From: Muribaculaceae bacterium
GTDB lineage: Bacteria > Bacteroidota > Bacteroidia > Bacteroidales > Muribaculaceae
Direction of reading: 5' to 3'
DNA length: 64,000 nt
Assembly: GCA_017964485.1 (NCBI GenBank)
Contig: JAGCRW010000053.1
Span: 1 to 64,000, forward strand
Below, in pieces: positions 9,104 to 17,592 of this stretch. The notes under the pieces are model-generated. The model had not been told where the DNA came from, did no database searches, and saw only the letters and a program-made list of their open reading frames with translations. The first letter of the stretch is position 1. Every line of letters starts with the position of its first letter. Made by a program: the position numbers and the translations under genes.

Positions 9104-9772
9104 TTAGTTAAATGTCGGGAAACGGGTGTCATTGACGGGAACTATTGCCTGCACGCGATTGACCTTGTAGGTGGTAATCTTTTCGTTTGACACATAACCA
9201 TACCCCTCAAGTATCTTATCTTGTGCCTGCATTCTGATGAACGAGTCGCTGTAGTATTTGCTGGCTTTACGGTCCCAGAACATCTGGTTGGTCTCTATCT
9301 TGCTGCCATCTTTGCTGGTGATGGTAACCATGCTGTTGAGGCTCCACAGGGCCTTTGCTTCGTCGTAGTAGGCCGAGTCGCAAGTGATTTCACTGCCATT
9401 CTTGTCGTGGATGGTGATGTTGCCGGTAAGGTTGAGCATGCGTGTGTTGCGGTCGTAGTGCGCTGAGTCGCATTTCATCGACATATTCACATTAAAGGTC
9501 TGTTTGTCAAGCTCCTCGGCGATAAGCCCGTCGGGGAACACCCAGTGCGGATGTTCCTGCTCCTCATAGGCAAGCCATGTCTTGGTAGTGATGCGGTATT
9601 TTGTCTGCCCTGAATCGCTGAGCAGAGTCTGCACGTTGCGTGAGACCATGGTGGGCAGTTTTGATGCGTCGATTTGTTGGTTGGCGGCGATACCGCCATC
9701 ATCCTTGCAGCCCGAGGCTATCAAGATGATAATTATGATTGCAATAACAAAAAAATATCTACTTTCTTTCAT
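9104..9772 (-). CDS. lptC: LPS export ABC transporter periplasmic protein LptC
   Basis: A 222-residue LptC-like protein, part of the bridge that moves lipopolysaccharide from the inner to the outer membrane. The N-terminal hydrophobic segment ends in LIASGC, a lipobox, so it may be a lipoprotein rather than a single-pass protein as in enterobacteria. The rest has the repeated beta-strand pattern of the family, e.g. NLTGNITIHDKNGSEITCDSAYYD and VTITSKDGSKIETNQMFWD. It is followed by gldE and preceded by an outer-membrane protein gene, all on one strand. Confidence 0.88.
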   Translation of the reverse strand: MKESRYFFVIAIIIIILIASGCKDDGGIAANQQIDASKLPTMVSRNVQTLLSDSGQTKYRITTKTWLAYEEQEHPHWVFPDGLIAEELDKQTFNVNMSMKCDSAHYDRNTRMLNLTGNITIHDKNGSEITCDSAYYDEAKALWSLNSMVTITSKDGSKIETNQMFWDRKASKYYSDSFIRMQAQDKILEGYGYVSNEKITTYKVNRVQAIVPVNDTRFPTFN

Positions 9773-9778
9773 TATTAA

Positions 9779-9862
9779 TTATCGAGAACGTGAACAGGAA
9801 CGTGATCGTGAACGGATTCCTTAGTCCTTTGTCCTCCTTTATCCTTAATCCTTAGTCCTTTT
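9779..9862. repeat. Two short intergenic repeat tracts
   Basis: The first part (about 9785-9816) repeats GAACGTGA-like units. The second (9819-9861) repeats a 7-bp unit ending in TCCT (TTATCCT, TAATCCT, TAGTCCT). They fill most of the gap between the outer-membrane protein gene and lptC. Confidence 0.65.
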
Positions 9863-9873
9863 TACTTCTTTTT

Positions 9874-11148
9874 TTACCTAATCTTGTTCTTCCAGAACCA
9901 CATCTCATTGAAGTTGACGCTTACGGTGATGTTGAGGTAGTCTTCCTTGATGAGGTTGGTGGGGGTAGTGTAGCGATGGCGCCATTCCACACCCAGGTTG
10001 ACGAGGGTCTTATTGCCCGCCAATGCTGGGAACGAGAATCCCAGTCCCACACCATAGTCCTTCACATTGTTGCCGTTCACGTTCATGTAATCGTTGTTGT
10101 AGAACGCTCCCACACGGTAGGTCATACGGTTTAGGTAATTGCCGCGTGGGTTGGGCAAATAGGACATTCCTGCCGACACTTTCCAGCGGTCGTTCCACTT
10201 GGTTTGGGGTGCCTCAAAGTAATCAATGGGAGTGTATTTGGCTTTGGACCATTGCTGATAGGTATAGTCTATCTCAAAATTCAAGCGGTTGTCGTAAGTG
10301 TAGCTCACACCGGCGCCAAAGGTGTTGGGCAGCTCGTAATTGCCCTTCATCGAAATATTGGCAATAGTGTCATATACGATTATTCTGTTGCCATTCTTGT
10401 CAGTAATGACATCTTGGTTGATGTCGGCCATCCTGCCCATCGCAGTGCCGTGCAGCGATTTCTTGGGTTGGTAGGTGAGGCCAATCACAACCTTATTCTT
10501 TCGTGACAAATTGAATGCATACTGCAATCCTGCACGCATATTCCAGTCTCTTACTTCCAGGTCACGGGTGAACTGTGTGTTGGAGAAGGATGCTACGCTT
10601 GTGGTGTTGGTGGTAGTACCAAAGAGATATGAGAAATTGGCACCTATTGACAGGCCCTTAAATGGCTGGTATCCCACGCCGGCGAAGATCTCAGAGAGGC
10701 CTCCAGCGCCAATGCGTGTGTCTGTGCCATTGGTGATGTCACCACCAAAGCTGTAGCCCACACTAGAGAATGGCACTAAACCGATGGCGCCACCAAGATT
10801 CTTGGCGAGACGGAATTCCATGGTGATGTAGTCGAGACCACCGCCCAGGCTGTAGCCGCTGTTGTTGCCTTCTTTTGACCAGCAGTTGGTCAAGTCAATG
10901 CCCATGTCCCACAAGAATGTGAGGGAATCGACCTGTGAATAGCTGGCGGGGTTCATCACGTTGATTTGTCGTCCGTTTTGCATAGCGATACCCACGCCAC
11001 CCATAGCGCGCTGGATGCCAGTGGCGTTATCGCTGAGGACGCCGTAGCCTAATTTTGAGTAGGGAGTTGTTGATGATTGTGCCATTGCGGGCATGTGGCA
11101 TGCTGCCACAAGCACCATTGTTGATATGATGTATTTAAATATTTTCAT
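9874..11148 (-). CDS. Outer-membrane beta-barrel protein, function unknown
   Basis: A 424-residue exported protein with a signal peptide ending AMAQ near residue 24. The mature part opens with TPYSKLGYGVLSDNATG and has alternating aromatic/polar strands throughout, ending in Trp-Phe-Trp-Lys-Asn-Lys-Ile-Arg; this is a barrel pattern with some likeness to the FadL/PorV group (AMGGVGIAMQNG, NPASY). The start was taken at MKIFKY (ATG ending at 11148) because the frame extends only 9 non-family codons further and a -7 box lies at 11180. It precedes lptC; in related genomes such barrels accompany envelope-assembly genes, but no role is proved. Confidence 0.75.
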   Translation of the reverse strand: MKIFKYIISTMVLVAACHMPAMAQSSTTPYSKLGYGVLSDNATGIQRAMGGVGIAMQNGRQINVMNPASYSQVDSLTFLWDMGIDLTNCWSKEGNNSGYSLGGGLDYITMEFRLAKNLGGAIGLVPFSSVGYSFGGDITNGTDTRIGAGGLSEIFAGVGYQPFKGLSIGANFSYLFGTTTNTTSVASFSNTQFTRDLEVRDWNMRAGLQYAFNLSRKNKVVIGLTYQPKKSLHGTAMGRMADINQDVITDKNGNRIIVYDTIANISMKGNYELPNTFGAGVSYTYDNRLNFEIDYTYQQWSKAKYTPIDYFEAPQTKWNDRWKVSAGMSYLPNPRGNYLNRMTYRVGAFYNNDYMNVNGNNVKDYGVGLGFSFPALAGNKTLVNLGVEWRHRYTTPTNLIKEDYLNITVSVNFNEMWFWKNKIR

Positions 11149-11179
11149 TACTAGATAATGTTGTTTTTCTACCAAAATG

Positions 11180-11187
11180 CAAAGTTA
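11180..11187 (-). promoter_or_regulatory. Predicted -7 box upstream of the outer-membrane protein gene
   Basis: TAACTTTG on the minus strand, 32 bp before the chosen start; matches TAnnTTTG. It could drive the whole run from this gene to lptC and gldE. Confidence 0.6.
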
Positions 11188-11230
11188 GTAAATACTATTC
11201 AATAAACGTGGTTTTCTACATTTTTTAGCA

Positions 11231-11620
11231 TTACTCTTCGTCCTTTTCAGCTTTTTTGTCTTTGGTGAGTTTGGATAGCATCAGGGTGGCATAGATTTGC
11301 AGCACAGCGCCGGCAAGTAGGAAGGCCACCCAGCTGCGTTGCATGTCGGGGTAAGACGAGAAACGGCAATAGGCTGCTATGCAATACACAATGCCCGCCC
11401 ACACGTTCATTCTTGAGAGGCGTTTGATTCTGAAATTGTCGCTAGGGCTGGGGATGAGAAACTGCGCCACCAGAGTGCCAACGGCACCGGCAGCAAGCAA
11501 CCACCGTTGCCACGCTGGCATTGGGGTGATGAAGAGAGGCACAACAGCTGCTGCCAGCAACAATGTCATCGACATGCACAACAAGAAGTTGCCTATATTT
11601 TGTTTGGTGTTTTTGTTCAT
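11231..11620 (-). CDS. Small integral membrane protein, function unknown
   Basis: A 129-residue protein with about four hydrophobic segments and a charged C-terminus (KDKKAEKDEE). No family is recognised. The start was taken at MNKNTKQNIG because the ten upstream codons overlap the end of the septum-formation gene. It begins just 4 bp after the end of the FtsB/DivIC-like gene, so the two form a transcriptional unit. Confidence 0.7.
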   Translation of the reverse strand: MNKNTKQNIGNFLLCMSMTLLLAAAVVPLFITPMPAWQRWLLAAGAVGTLVAQFLIPSPSDNFRIKRLSRMNVWAGIVYCIAAYCRFSSYPDMQRSWVAFLLAGAVLQIYATLMLSKLTKDKKAEKDEE

Positions 11621-11624
11621 TTTT

Positions 11625-11930
11625 TTATCTAATATCAGTTTTATACACATCCTCGTTGGTGCGCTTCATGCCATACTGCTCGCGCGCCAACTTCTCGAGA
11701 TTCTCCTTGTCGGTGTCGAGTTCGCGGAATTTCTTCTCATAATACATGGCAGAGTCCTCTTTGGTCTTGATTTGTGCATTGAGATTATTGATTTCTGATT
11801 TCTGCTTTGAGATTTCCATATAGTTGTATTCTCCAAAGAATAGCATCATAAGGATAAATGCCAAGAAAATCAGAAATGGCAAGTTGAGCCACAGAGGTAG
11901 CCACTTTGGTCGCTTGATTTTTATATTCAT
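11625..11930 (-). CDS. Septum formation initiator family protein (FtsB/DivIC-like)
   Basis: A 101-residue bitopic membrane protein: short basic N-terminus, one transmembrane segment (about residues 14-33), then a coiled coil with heptad-spaced hydrophobics (ISKQKSEINNLNAQIKTKED). The extracytoplasmic end has EKLAREQYGMKRTNEDVY, the family's conserved block after the coil. FtsB/DivIC joins FtsL and FtsQ/DivIB in the divisome. Small size, topology and the AREQYGM block make the call firm; the exact orthologue name is not. Confidence 0.88.
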   Translation of the reverse strand: MNIKIKRPKWLPLWLNLPFLIFLAFILMMLFFGEYNYMEISKQKSEINNLNAQIKTKEDSAMYYEKKFRELDTDKENLEKLAREQYGMKRTNEDVYKTDIR

Positions 11931-12071
11931 TTCGTTCTCGTTTTTACTCGTAAAATTAGAGTGCGAAATTAGTAATAATTCCTAATATCTGCAATAATAA
12001 TCACACGTTTAACAAATATTTAAAAGTAACAAGAAAACTATGCCCAGCGAAGTGGCTAACTAGCAGGCGCA

Positions 12072-12099
12072 ACTTGCGGCAAACTAGCTTGCGGCAAAC
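12072..12099. repeat. 15-bp direct repeat next to the trmD stop
   Basis: The sequence CTTGCGGCAAACT occurs twice, 15 bp apart, immediately beyond the trmD stop codon. No function is apparent. Confidence 0.5.
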
Positions 12100-12783
12100 T
12101 CAAGATTCCTCTAGTAACCCTGGTCTCAGTTTCTTGGTGCGCTCCATGGCTTGCTCCATTTTCCACTCCTCAATCTTGGCAAAGTTGCCGCTGAGCAGGA
12201 TCTCGGGCACCTGCCAGCCGTTGAACTCGGCAGGACGGGTATAGACAGGAGCTTCGAGCAGGTTGTCTTGGAATGAATCGCTTAGTGCGCTCTGTTCGTC
12301 GCCAATGGCGCCTGGAATGAGTCGCACCACTGCGTCGGCAATCACTGCTGCTGGGAGTTCGCCACCAGTTAGCACATAGTTGCCTATGGAGATTTCTCGT
12401 GTGATAAGGTGCTCGCGTATGCGATAGTCCACGCCCTTGTAGTGCCCACACAGGATTATGATGTTCTGCGCTAGTGAGAGCTGGTTGGCGAGTGGCTGGT
12501 CAAACATCTCGCCGTCGGGCGAGGTGAAAATCACTTCGTCGTAGTCGCGCTCGCTCTTGAGGTGCTCGATGCAGCGGAACACTGGCTCAATCTGCATCAC
12601 CATGCCCGCCTCCCCGCCAAAGGGGTAGTCGTCAACCTTGCGGTGCTTGCGCAGCGACCAGTCGCGCAGGTTGTGGATGTGTATTTCTACCAGTCCCTTG
12701 TCTTGCGCGCGCTGCACAATGCTGCAGTGCAGAGGCGATTCCAGCGCCTCGGGCATCACGGTGAGTATGTCAATTCGCATCAT
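12100..12783 (-). CDS. trmD: tRNA (guanine-37-N1)-methyltransferase
   Basis: A 227-residue enzyme that methylates G37 next to the anticodon and so prevents +1 frameshifting. The SPOUT-type knot region is intact: [12 protein letters not shown] and [11 protein letters not shown], with the upstream FGGEAGMVM block that helps bind S-adenosylmethionine. Length is typical. The gene begins ATGATG; either start is possible. It stands alone rather than in the rpsP-rimM-trmD-rplS operon common in other phyla. Confidence 0.96.
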   Translation of the reverse strand: MMRIDILTVMPEALESPLHCSIVQRAQDKGLVEIHIHNLRDWSLRKHRKVDDYPFGGEAGMVMQIEPVFRCIEHLKSERDYDEVIFTSPDGEMFDQPLANQLSLAQNIIILCGHYKGVDYRIREHLITREISIGNYVLTGGELPAAVIADAVVRLIPGAIGDEQSALSDSFQDNLLEAPVYTRPAEFNGWQVPEILLSGNFAKIEEWKMEQAMERTKKLRPGLLEES

Positions 12784-12821
12784 AGCTATTTCTTGTTTTA
12801 TTTGTTTTGTTGAGTGAAAAC

Positions 12822-12857
12822 TCCCCCTCTAAGATAGAGGGGGTTGGGGGAGTATGA
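12822..12857. repeat. Left inverted repeat of the DUF559 cassette
   Basis: A 36-bp arm, itself containing an 8-bp stem (CCCCCTCT/AGAGGGGG around AAGAT). It is the inverted copy of 13257-13293, differing only in a 2- versus 3-base spacer (TT versus CAA). It lies 4 bp beyond the stop codon of the nuclease gene. Confidence 0.9.
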
Positions 12858-12861
12858 CCAA

Positions 12862-13260
12862 CTATATTGAATTCTCTCTTTCTTTTTCTTTCTTAAAATT
12901 GATGATAGCATTTATAATGGTTTGTGGCTGTTCAAATACTACCTTATTCTCAAAACGCAAAGTATGAATTCCATATTTTTCACGTAGAAATTTATCTCTC
13001 TCAAAGTCGTTTAATGGTTGAGTGACGTGAAAATGATAATCTCCGTCTAGTTCAATGCATAGCTTGAGTTTTGGACAATAAAAGTCTAGAATGTATTTTT
13101 CTATGCTGAATTGTCGGCGAAAACGCAGACCTTCTACTTGGTTGCATTTTAGCCAATTCCAAAGGCCTTTTTCTGCCATTGTAGAGTTGTTTCGTAATTC
13201 TCTACGCAGATACTTTAATTGCGATGTGTTTTTGAGATGCTCATGACTTTGGGTTATCAT
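12862..13260 (-). CDS. DUF559 (Vsr-like) endonuclease-domain protein
   Basis: A 132-residue protein with the DUF559 pattern: AEKGLWNWLK near residue 30, LRFRRQFSIEKYILDFYCP (residues 44-62), then CIELDGDYHF (about 68-77), which supplies the PD-(D/E)xK-type acidic and ELDGD residues. The family is related to very-short-patch-repair nucleases; activity here is inferred. Start was set at the ATG ending at 13260; the 23 codons upstream read through an inverted repeat and are not family-like. The coding region fits almost exactly between two inverted repeats, and the start codon lies inside the right-hand one. Confidence 0.85.
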   Translation of the reverse strand: MITQSHEHLKNTSQLKYLRRELRNNSTMAEKGLWNWLKCNQVEGLRFRRQFSIEKYILDFYCPKLKLCIELDGDYHFHVTQPLNDFERDKFLREKYGIHTLRFENKVVFEQPQTIINAIINFKKEKERENSI

Positions 13261-13293
13261 ACTCCCCCTTGCCCCCTCTATCTTAGAGGGGGA
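13257..13293. repeat. Right inverted repeat of the DUF559 cassette
   Basis: A 37-bp arm matching the left arm in inverse orientation. Its inner end, GTATGA, contains the ATG used by the nuclease gene. Together the arms define a 472-bp unit (12822-13293). Confidence 0.9.
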
Positions 13294-13347
13294 ACTAGTC
13301 GCCTTATGTCTTTCGCTTTGAGAACCCATTATACAGACAGATTGACA

Positions 13348-15192
13348 TTATTTCTTCTTAGTTTTTTCTTTGTCTTTATTCACCACCTCGTCGTAGTCAT
13401 ATTTGTCATATACAATCCTCTTCTTGGGTTTGTACTGTGGACTGGAAATGTCGCGGGTGGCGTCATAGTACTTGGTCTTGATGCCGCCCAGGCGCAGCAG
13501 CATTACACTCACGTCGAGGCTCACGCCTTTGCGGTCAACAGCGGCGCGCATCTGCTGTACCAGCTCGGAATGCTTGGCGATGAAGGTGTCGCTACACCAC
13601 ACCACAAAGGGCACATCGTTGTCGCAGTGGAAGTAGTCGGGTTCGGCGCGTGTGCCGCCCTGACGCCCGCAGTGGTCGCGGAAGTCGTAAGCTTCATCAC
13701 CATGGTCAGGCAGATAAACCACCACGGTGTTCTTGTCGCGCCAAATGTCGAAGATGGCTTTCATCACAGCATCGTTATAGACGGTGGAGTTATCGTAATG
13801 GGCGATATAATCTTTGACTTCTTTTGTGACATAATCCTCGTTGCGGTGGATGGAGTCGGCAGTAAACACACCGAAACCTTTGCCCCTTGGGTAGCGGTAA
13901 CCAGGGTTCACATGCTGGCCCTTGAGGTGGAAGATATAGAGGTTGTGCTTGCCTGGTTGCACTTTCGAGTTCTCTTTGAAGTCGGCAACCATTTGACCGT
14001 CATACTTGAACGGTATCGACGACATCTCATCATAGCTCAACTTGGCAATTGTGTCGTTGTAGAGGAACGCGTTAACCGAGATAGTGTAGAGCTCGGTCTT
14101 CTGATATTCGCGCTGCATATCCCAAATATACACTTTGTAGCCAGCGTGGCGGAACACTGTGGGGAACATGGGGCTTTCATACCAGTATTCGTTCTTTGTC
14201 ATGTCGTTGAGCGAGAAGAAGTTCTTCTGCACAGTAGAAGTGGCGTTGTAGGGGCTTATCATGTCGTTAAACACGATGAGGTTGCCACGGTCGCGCTCCC
14301 TAATCATGTAGGGCGTGGTGTTGTGCTCATAGCCATAAAGGGCTGCATGGCTCTTGATGTAGCTCTCGCCAAAGACCATAACCACATTCAGTGAGTCTTG
14401 CTCTGTTACCTCAATGGGTGTTTTATATACCTCGCGAGCCACGTCAATGGCTTGGTTCACATCGGCTTTACTAGTGCTCAAGTAGCTGAAGGAGTAAATA
14501 ACACTGCTCACATTATCGAGGGCGTTAGTGCCAAAGTCGGCAACCCAGTTGCTCAGGTCTTTGGAGTGCTTGCAGGTCGCCATCCTAACATAGTTGTGGC
14601 TGTAGTATGCGCCAAAGATGATAAGTGGCAACAGCAGTACGGTCAGAAAAATCTTCATTACCTTGTTGTGAGCCACCCTTATGAACCAATCCTTGAGCCA
14701 CTCGGCAAGTGCCACCACAATGATGATGGCTACCACGATGCCATAGGTGATGAGGCTTGGTGTGGCAAAGGCGTAGGTTGTGATGAACTCGCTCGCCTCG
14801 CTCTCGTTGGTCTCGGCGAGGAGGGTAAATAGGCGTGCGCCAATGCCCATCTCAAAGTTCAGATTCACAAAGATATAAGTCGCCTCAAGCAAGATTACAA
14901 GGAAGTAGATAATGCTCTTATACACCATCTTGATGGGACGCTTCTTGCACAGGTAAAGCCCCAGCGTCAAGATATAGCTCACGAAAGTGCCAAGTGCTAG
15001 GCAGCGCAGGCCGTGATCCCAGTGGTTGCCATCGATATAGAAGCAGCCCACAAGGTAACCAAACGTCACCCCGCAGTTGATGAACCACATTACAAGGAAG
15101 AAGTTGAAGTCCTCGATAATGGGCTTCATCACCCACTTCGCGGCCTTCAAAAGCCAATTCCAAAATGCCTTTATCTTTTCTTTATATTTCAT
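13348..15192 (-). CDS. Phosphoethanolamine transferase-like sulfatase-fold membrane enzyme (paralogue 1)
   Basis: A 614-residue protein: about five N-terminal transmembrane segments (to about residue 205), then a periplasmic alkaline-phosphatase-fold domain. Family residues are visible: metal-ligand Glu in VFGESY, NTTPYM downstream, the probable nucleophile Thr in PYNATSTVQKNFF, and metal-binding Asp-His in LPDHGDEAYD. EptA/MCR-type enzymes transfer phosphoethanolamine from phosphatidylethanolamine to lipid A or glycans; the acceptor here is not known. It is closely similar along its whole length to the protein at 17593-19407, on the opposite strand beyond the argF-arcC pair. Confidence 0.88.
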   Translation of the reverse strand: MKYKEKIKAFWNWLLKAAKWVMKPIIEDFNFFLVMWFINCGVTFGYLVGCFYIDGNHWDHGLRCLALGTFVSYILTLGLYLCKKRPIKMVYKSIIYFLVILLEATYIFVNLNFEMGIGARLFTLLAETNESEASEFITTYAFATPSLITYGIVVAIIIVVALAEWLKDWFIRVAHNKVMKIFLTVLLLPLIIFGAYYSHNYVRMATCKHSKDLSNWVADFGTNALDNVSSVIYSFSYLSTSKADVNQAIDVAREVYKTPIEVTEQDSLNVVMVFGESYIKSHAALYGYEHNTTPYMIRERDRGNLIVFNDMISPYNATSTVQKNFFSLNDMTKNEYWYESPMFPTVFRHAGYKVYIWDMQREYQKTELYTISVNAFLYNDTIAKLSYDEMSSIPFKYDGQMVADFKENSKVQPGKHNLYIFHLKGQHVNPGYRYPRGKGFGVFTADSIHRNEDYVTKEVKDYIAHYDNSTVYNDAVMKAIFDIWRDKNTVVVYLPDHGDEAYDFRDHCGRQGGTRAEPDYFHCDNDVPFVVWCSDTFIAKHSELVQQMRAAVDRKGVSLDVSVMLLRLGGIKTKYYDATRDISSPQYKPKKRIVYDKYDYDEVVNKDKEKTKKK

Positions 15193-15211
15193 TGATTATA
15201 TTACCCTTTCT

Positions 15212-15274
15212 AAAAAATGCGATTAAGCGAGACAAGGTTGAGCTTGCTCAAGACCTTGTGAGCGTGAGCATTTT
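15212..15274. repeat. Dispersed hairpin element, copy 1
   Basis: An imperfect palindrome whose ends are AAATGCGATTAAGCGAGA and GAGCGTGAGCATTTT, with a self-complementary middle (CAAGGT...ACCTTG). A second copy with the same ends and a different middle is at 20471-20533. This copy lies between the -7 box at 15289 and the minus-strand transferase gene, thus in its 5' leader. Confidence 0.75.
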
Positions 15275-15288
15275 ATCCAAAAATCGTG

Positions 15289-15296
15289 CAAAATTA
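15289..15296 (-). promoter_or_regulatory. Predicted -7 box for the transferase gene at 13348-15192
   Basis: TAATTTTG on the minus strand, about 100 bp before the start codon, matching TAnnTTTG. The rest of the 371-bp gap between the two divergent genes is AT-rich; besides this box it holds the hairpin element and the argF promoter. Confidence 0.55.
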
Positions 15297-15493
15297 GTTC
15301 AAACCGAGCGAAATACAAAATGAAAAGCGAAATTTTTCATTTTTATTGCAATAAAAGTCTCGGCAAGTAATTTATCCCACTAAAAGTTGTCAAAATAAGT
15401 GTATTAGTGGCATGAAATCGCCGATTTAATGAGATTGTTTTCTGTTAAAACAAAAAACTCCCTCAAATAATTCTTTTGTTAAGCGAAAATGCT

Positions 15494-15501
15494 TACCTTT
15501 G
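15494..15501 (+). promoter_or_regulatory. Predicted -7 box for argF-arcC
   Basis: TACCTTTG, followed by about 60 bp of AT-rich leader before the argF ATG. A TTTTG tract at 15474-15478 may act as the upstream box. Confidence 0.6.
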
Positions 15502-15563
15502 CGCCGAATTTTGAAAACTACATTTTTACACAATTATATTATTAACTAAAACATTTCAAAACT

Positions 15564-16556
15564 ATGCCAAGAAGTTTATCAGGAAGAAATTTCTTGAAGT
15601 TATTAGACTTCACCACCGAAGAGATTCAGTATTTACTTGAGCTTTCTAAAGATTTCAAGCGTCTAAAACGTACAGGCACTCCCCACAAGTACCTCAGTGG
15701 CAAGAACATCGTGCTCTTGTTTGAGAAGACCTCGACTCGCACTCGCTGCTCGTTTGAGGTAGCAGGCAATGACCTGGGTATGGGCGTTACTTACCTTGAT
15801 CCCGCATCGTCGCAGATGGGCAACAAGGAGTCGCTCGAAGACACTGCTAAGGTGCTTGGCCGCATGTTCGACGGTATCGAGTATCGTGGCTTTGACCAGA
15901 ACATCGTTGAGGACCTGGGCCGCTATGCTGGCGTTCCCGTTTGGAACGGTCTTACTACCGAGTTCCACCCCACTCAGATGCTCGCCGACGTGCTCACTAT
16001 CGAGGAGAACTTTGGTCGCTACAAAGGCCTGAAGATGGTCTTCATGGGTGATGCCCGCAACAATGTTGCCAACTCTCTGATGGTGGTTTCGGCAAAATTA
16101 GGTATCAACTTCGTTGCTTGCGGTCCTAAGGACAACATGCCCGACGAGAAACTCGTTGCCACCTGCCGCGAGATTGCCAAGGAGAACGGCTGCACAATCA
16201 CTCTCACCGACGACGTTAAGGAAGGCACCAAGAATGCCGACGTTATCTACACCGACATCTGGGTATCGATGGGTGAGGCTGCTGAACTCTGGGAGAAGCG
16301 CATCAAATTGCTAAGCCCCTATCAGGTTAACGACGAGGTGATGGCCAACGCTAACCCCGAGGCTATCTTCCTGCACTGCCTGCCTTCATTCCACGACCTT
16401 GAGACTTCTATCGGTCGCGAAATTCACGAGAAGTTTGGCTTGAAGGAGATGGAGGTTACCGATAAGGTATTCCGCAGCCCACAATCTAAGGTGTTTGATG
16501 AGGCCGAGAACCGCATGCACACCATCAAGGCTGTGATGTACGCAACTCTGAAGTAA
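15564..16556 (+). CDS. argF: Ornithine carbamoyltransferase
   Basis: A 330-residue enzyme that interconverts ornithine plus carbamoyl phosphate with citrulline. The carbamoyl-phosphate loop STRTR (57-61), HPTQ (135-138), the SMG loop in DIWVSMGE (231-238) and HCLPSFHD (271-278) are all present, so this is a true ornithine enzyme and not the N-acetyl- or N-succinyl-ornithine form common in Bacteroidota. Its stop is 11 bp before the carbamate kinase gene, which points to the catabolic direction (citrulline to ornithine plus carbamoyl phosphate), supplied by the arginine deiminase at 52114. The symbol arcB would be equally apt. Confidence 0.94.
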   Translation: MPRSLSGRNFLKLLDFTTEEIQYLLELSKDFKRLKRTGTPHKYLSGKNIVLLFEKTSTRTRCSFEVAGNDLGMGVTYLDPASSQMGNKESLEDTAKVLGRMFDGIEYRGFDQNIVEDLGRYAGVPVWNGLTTEFHPTQMLADVLTIEENFGRYKGLKMVFMGDARNNVANSLMVVSAKLGINFVACGPKDNMPDEKLVATCREIAKENGCTITLTDDVKEGTKNADVIYTDIWVSMGEAAELWEKRIKLLSPYQVNDEVMANANPEAIFLHCLPSFHDLETSIGREIHEKFGLKEMEVTDKVFRSPQSKVFDEAENRMHTIKAVMYATLK

Positions 16557-16567
16557 TTACCACAGAT

Positions 16568-17509
16568 ATGAGCAAACGTCTTGTAATAGCCTTGGGCGGT
16601 AACGCTCTTGGCAAGACTCCTCAGGAGCAACTCGAGCTGGTAAAAGGCACAGCCTCGACCATCGTCGACCTCGTTGAGGAAGGATATGACGTAGTGATTG
16701 GTCACGGCAACGGGCCACAGGTGGGAATGGTGAACCTGGCATTCGAGTACAGCGCCAACAACGGCGGCGGCACTCCTGCCATGCCTTTCCCCGAGTGCGG
16801 CGCCATGACACAAGGTTATATCGGTTATCACCTGCAGCAGGCAGTGGAGCGCGAACTCGCACGCCGAGGCATCAACAAGCCCTGTGCCGCTGTGGTGACT
16901 CAGGTGGTTGTTGACCAGAACGACGCTGCTTTCCAGAATCCCACAAAGCCCGTGGGCATGTTCTACAGCAAGGAAGACGCCGACCGCATAGTAGCCGAGA
17001 CTGGCTACACCTTTGTTGAGGACGCTGGCCGTGGCTACCGTCGCGTAGTTCCCTCGCCAATCCCCGTGAAGATTGTGGAGCTTCCCATCGTGGAGCAACT
17101 CGTGAGTCTGCACAGCGTAGTCATCACCGTGGGTGGTGGCGGCATTCCCGTCATGGAGAAAGGTCCTGGTGACTATGAGGGTGTGGCAGCAGTTATCGAC
17201 AAGGACCGCGCTAGCGCTAAGCTCGCGCTCGACCTTAATGCCGATATGCTCGTCATCCTCACCGCAGTGGAGAAGGTGTCAATCAACTTCAACAAGCCTG
17301 ACCAGAAGGATCTCGACCGCATGACAATCGCCGAGGCACGTCAGTACATCGCCGAAGGCCACTTCGCGCCTGGCAGCATGCTGCCTAAGGTGGAGTCGTG
17401 CATCAGCTTCGTGGAGAATACCACTGGTGGAACTGCCCTCATCACCTCGCTCGACAAAGCCCGCGAGGCCCTCAAAGGCAACACCGGCACAATCCTCGTG
17501 AAAGAGTAA
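16568..17509 (+). CDS. arcC: Carbamate kinase
   Basis: A 313-residue kinase of the amino-acid-kinase fold that uses carbamoyl phosphate to make ATP, the energy-yielding last step of the arginine deiminase pathway. Characteristic blocks are ALGGNALG (residues 8-15), GHGNGPQVG (near 44-52), and VITVGGGGIPV near 190. Length is typical. It is in one unit with argF, closed by a rho-independent terminator 26 bp after its stop. Confidence 0.96.
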   Translation: MSKRLVIALGGNALGKTPQEQLELVKGTASTIVDLVEEGYDVVIGHGNGPQVGMVNLAFEYSANNGGGTPAMPFPECGAMTQGYIGYHLQQAVERELARRGINKPCAAVVTQVVVDQNDAAFQNPTKPVGMFYSKEDADRIVAETGYTFVEDAGRGYRRVVPSPIPVKIVELPIVEQLVSLHSVVITVGGGGIPVMEKGPGDYEGVAAVIDKDRASAKLALDLNADMLVILTAVEKVSINFNKPDQKDLDRMTIAEARQYIAEGHFAPGSMLPKVESCISFVENTTGGTALITSLDKAREALKGNTGTILVKE

Positions 17510-17534
17510 AACAAACTCTATAACACCTATCAAT

Positions 17535-17571
17535 CAGGGCGAGCATCATGCGTTTTGCTCGCCCTGTTTTT
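17535..17571 (+). terminator. Rho-independent terminator of argF-arcC
   Basis: Perfect 10-bp stem CAGGGCGAGC (17535-17544) with GCTCGCCCTG (17557-17566), 12-base loop, then five T. It rules out the longest reading frame of the next gene as the real start. Confidence 0.9.
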
Positions 17572-17592
17572 CACATAAATGACAATGTGTCA

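Noticed and set aside
13219..14394. 391-codon frame antisense to the transferase and DUF559 genes
   Set aside because: Crosses the inverted repeat and two real genes; His/Val-rich shadow text.
15302..15490. Possible riboswitch before argF
   Set aside because: Most of this gap is upstream of the predicted start site and no conserved aptamer was seen.
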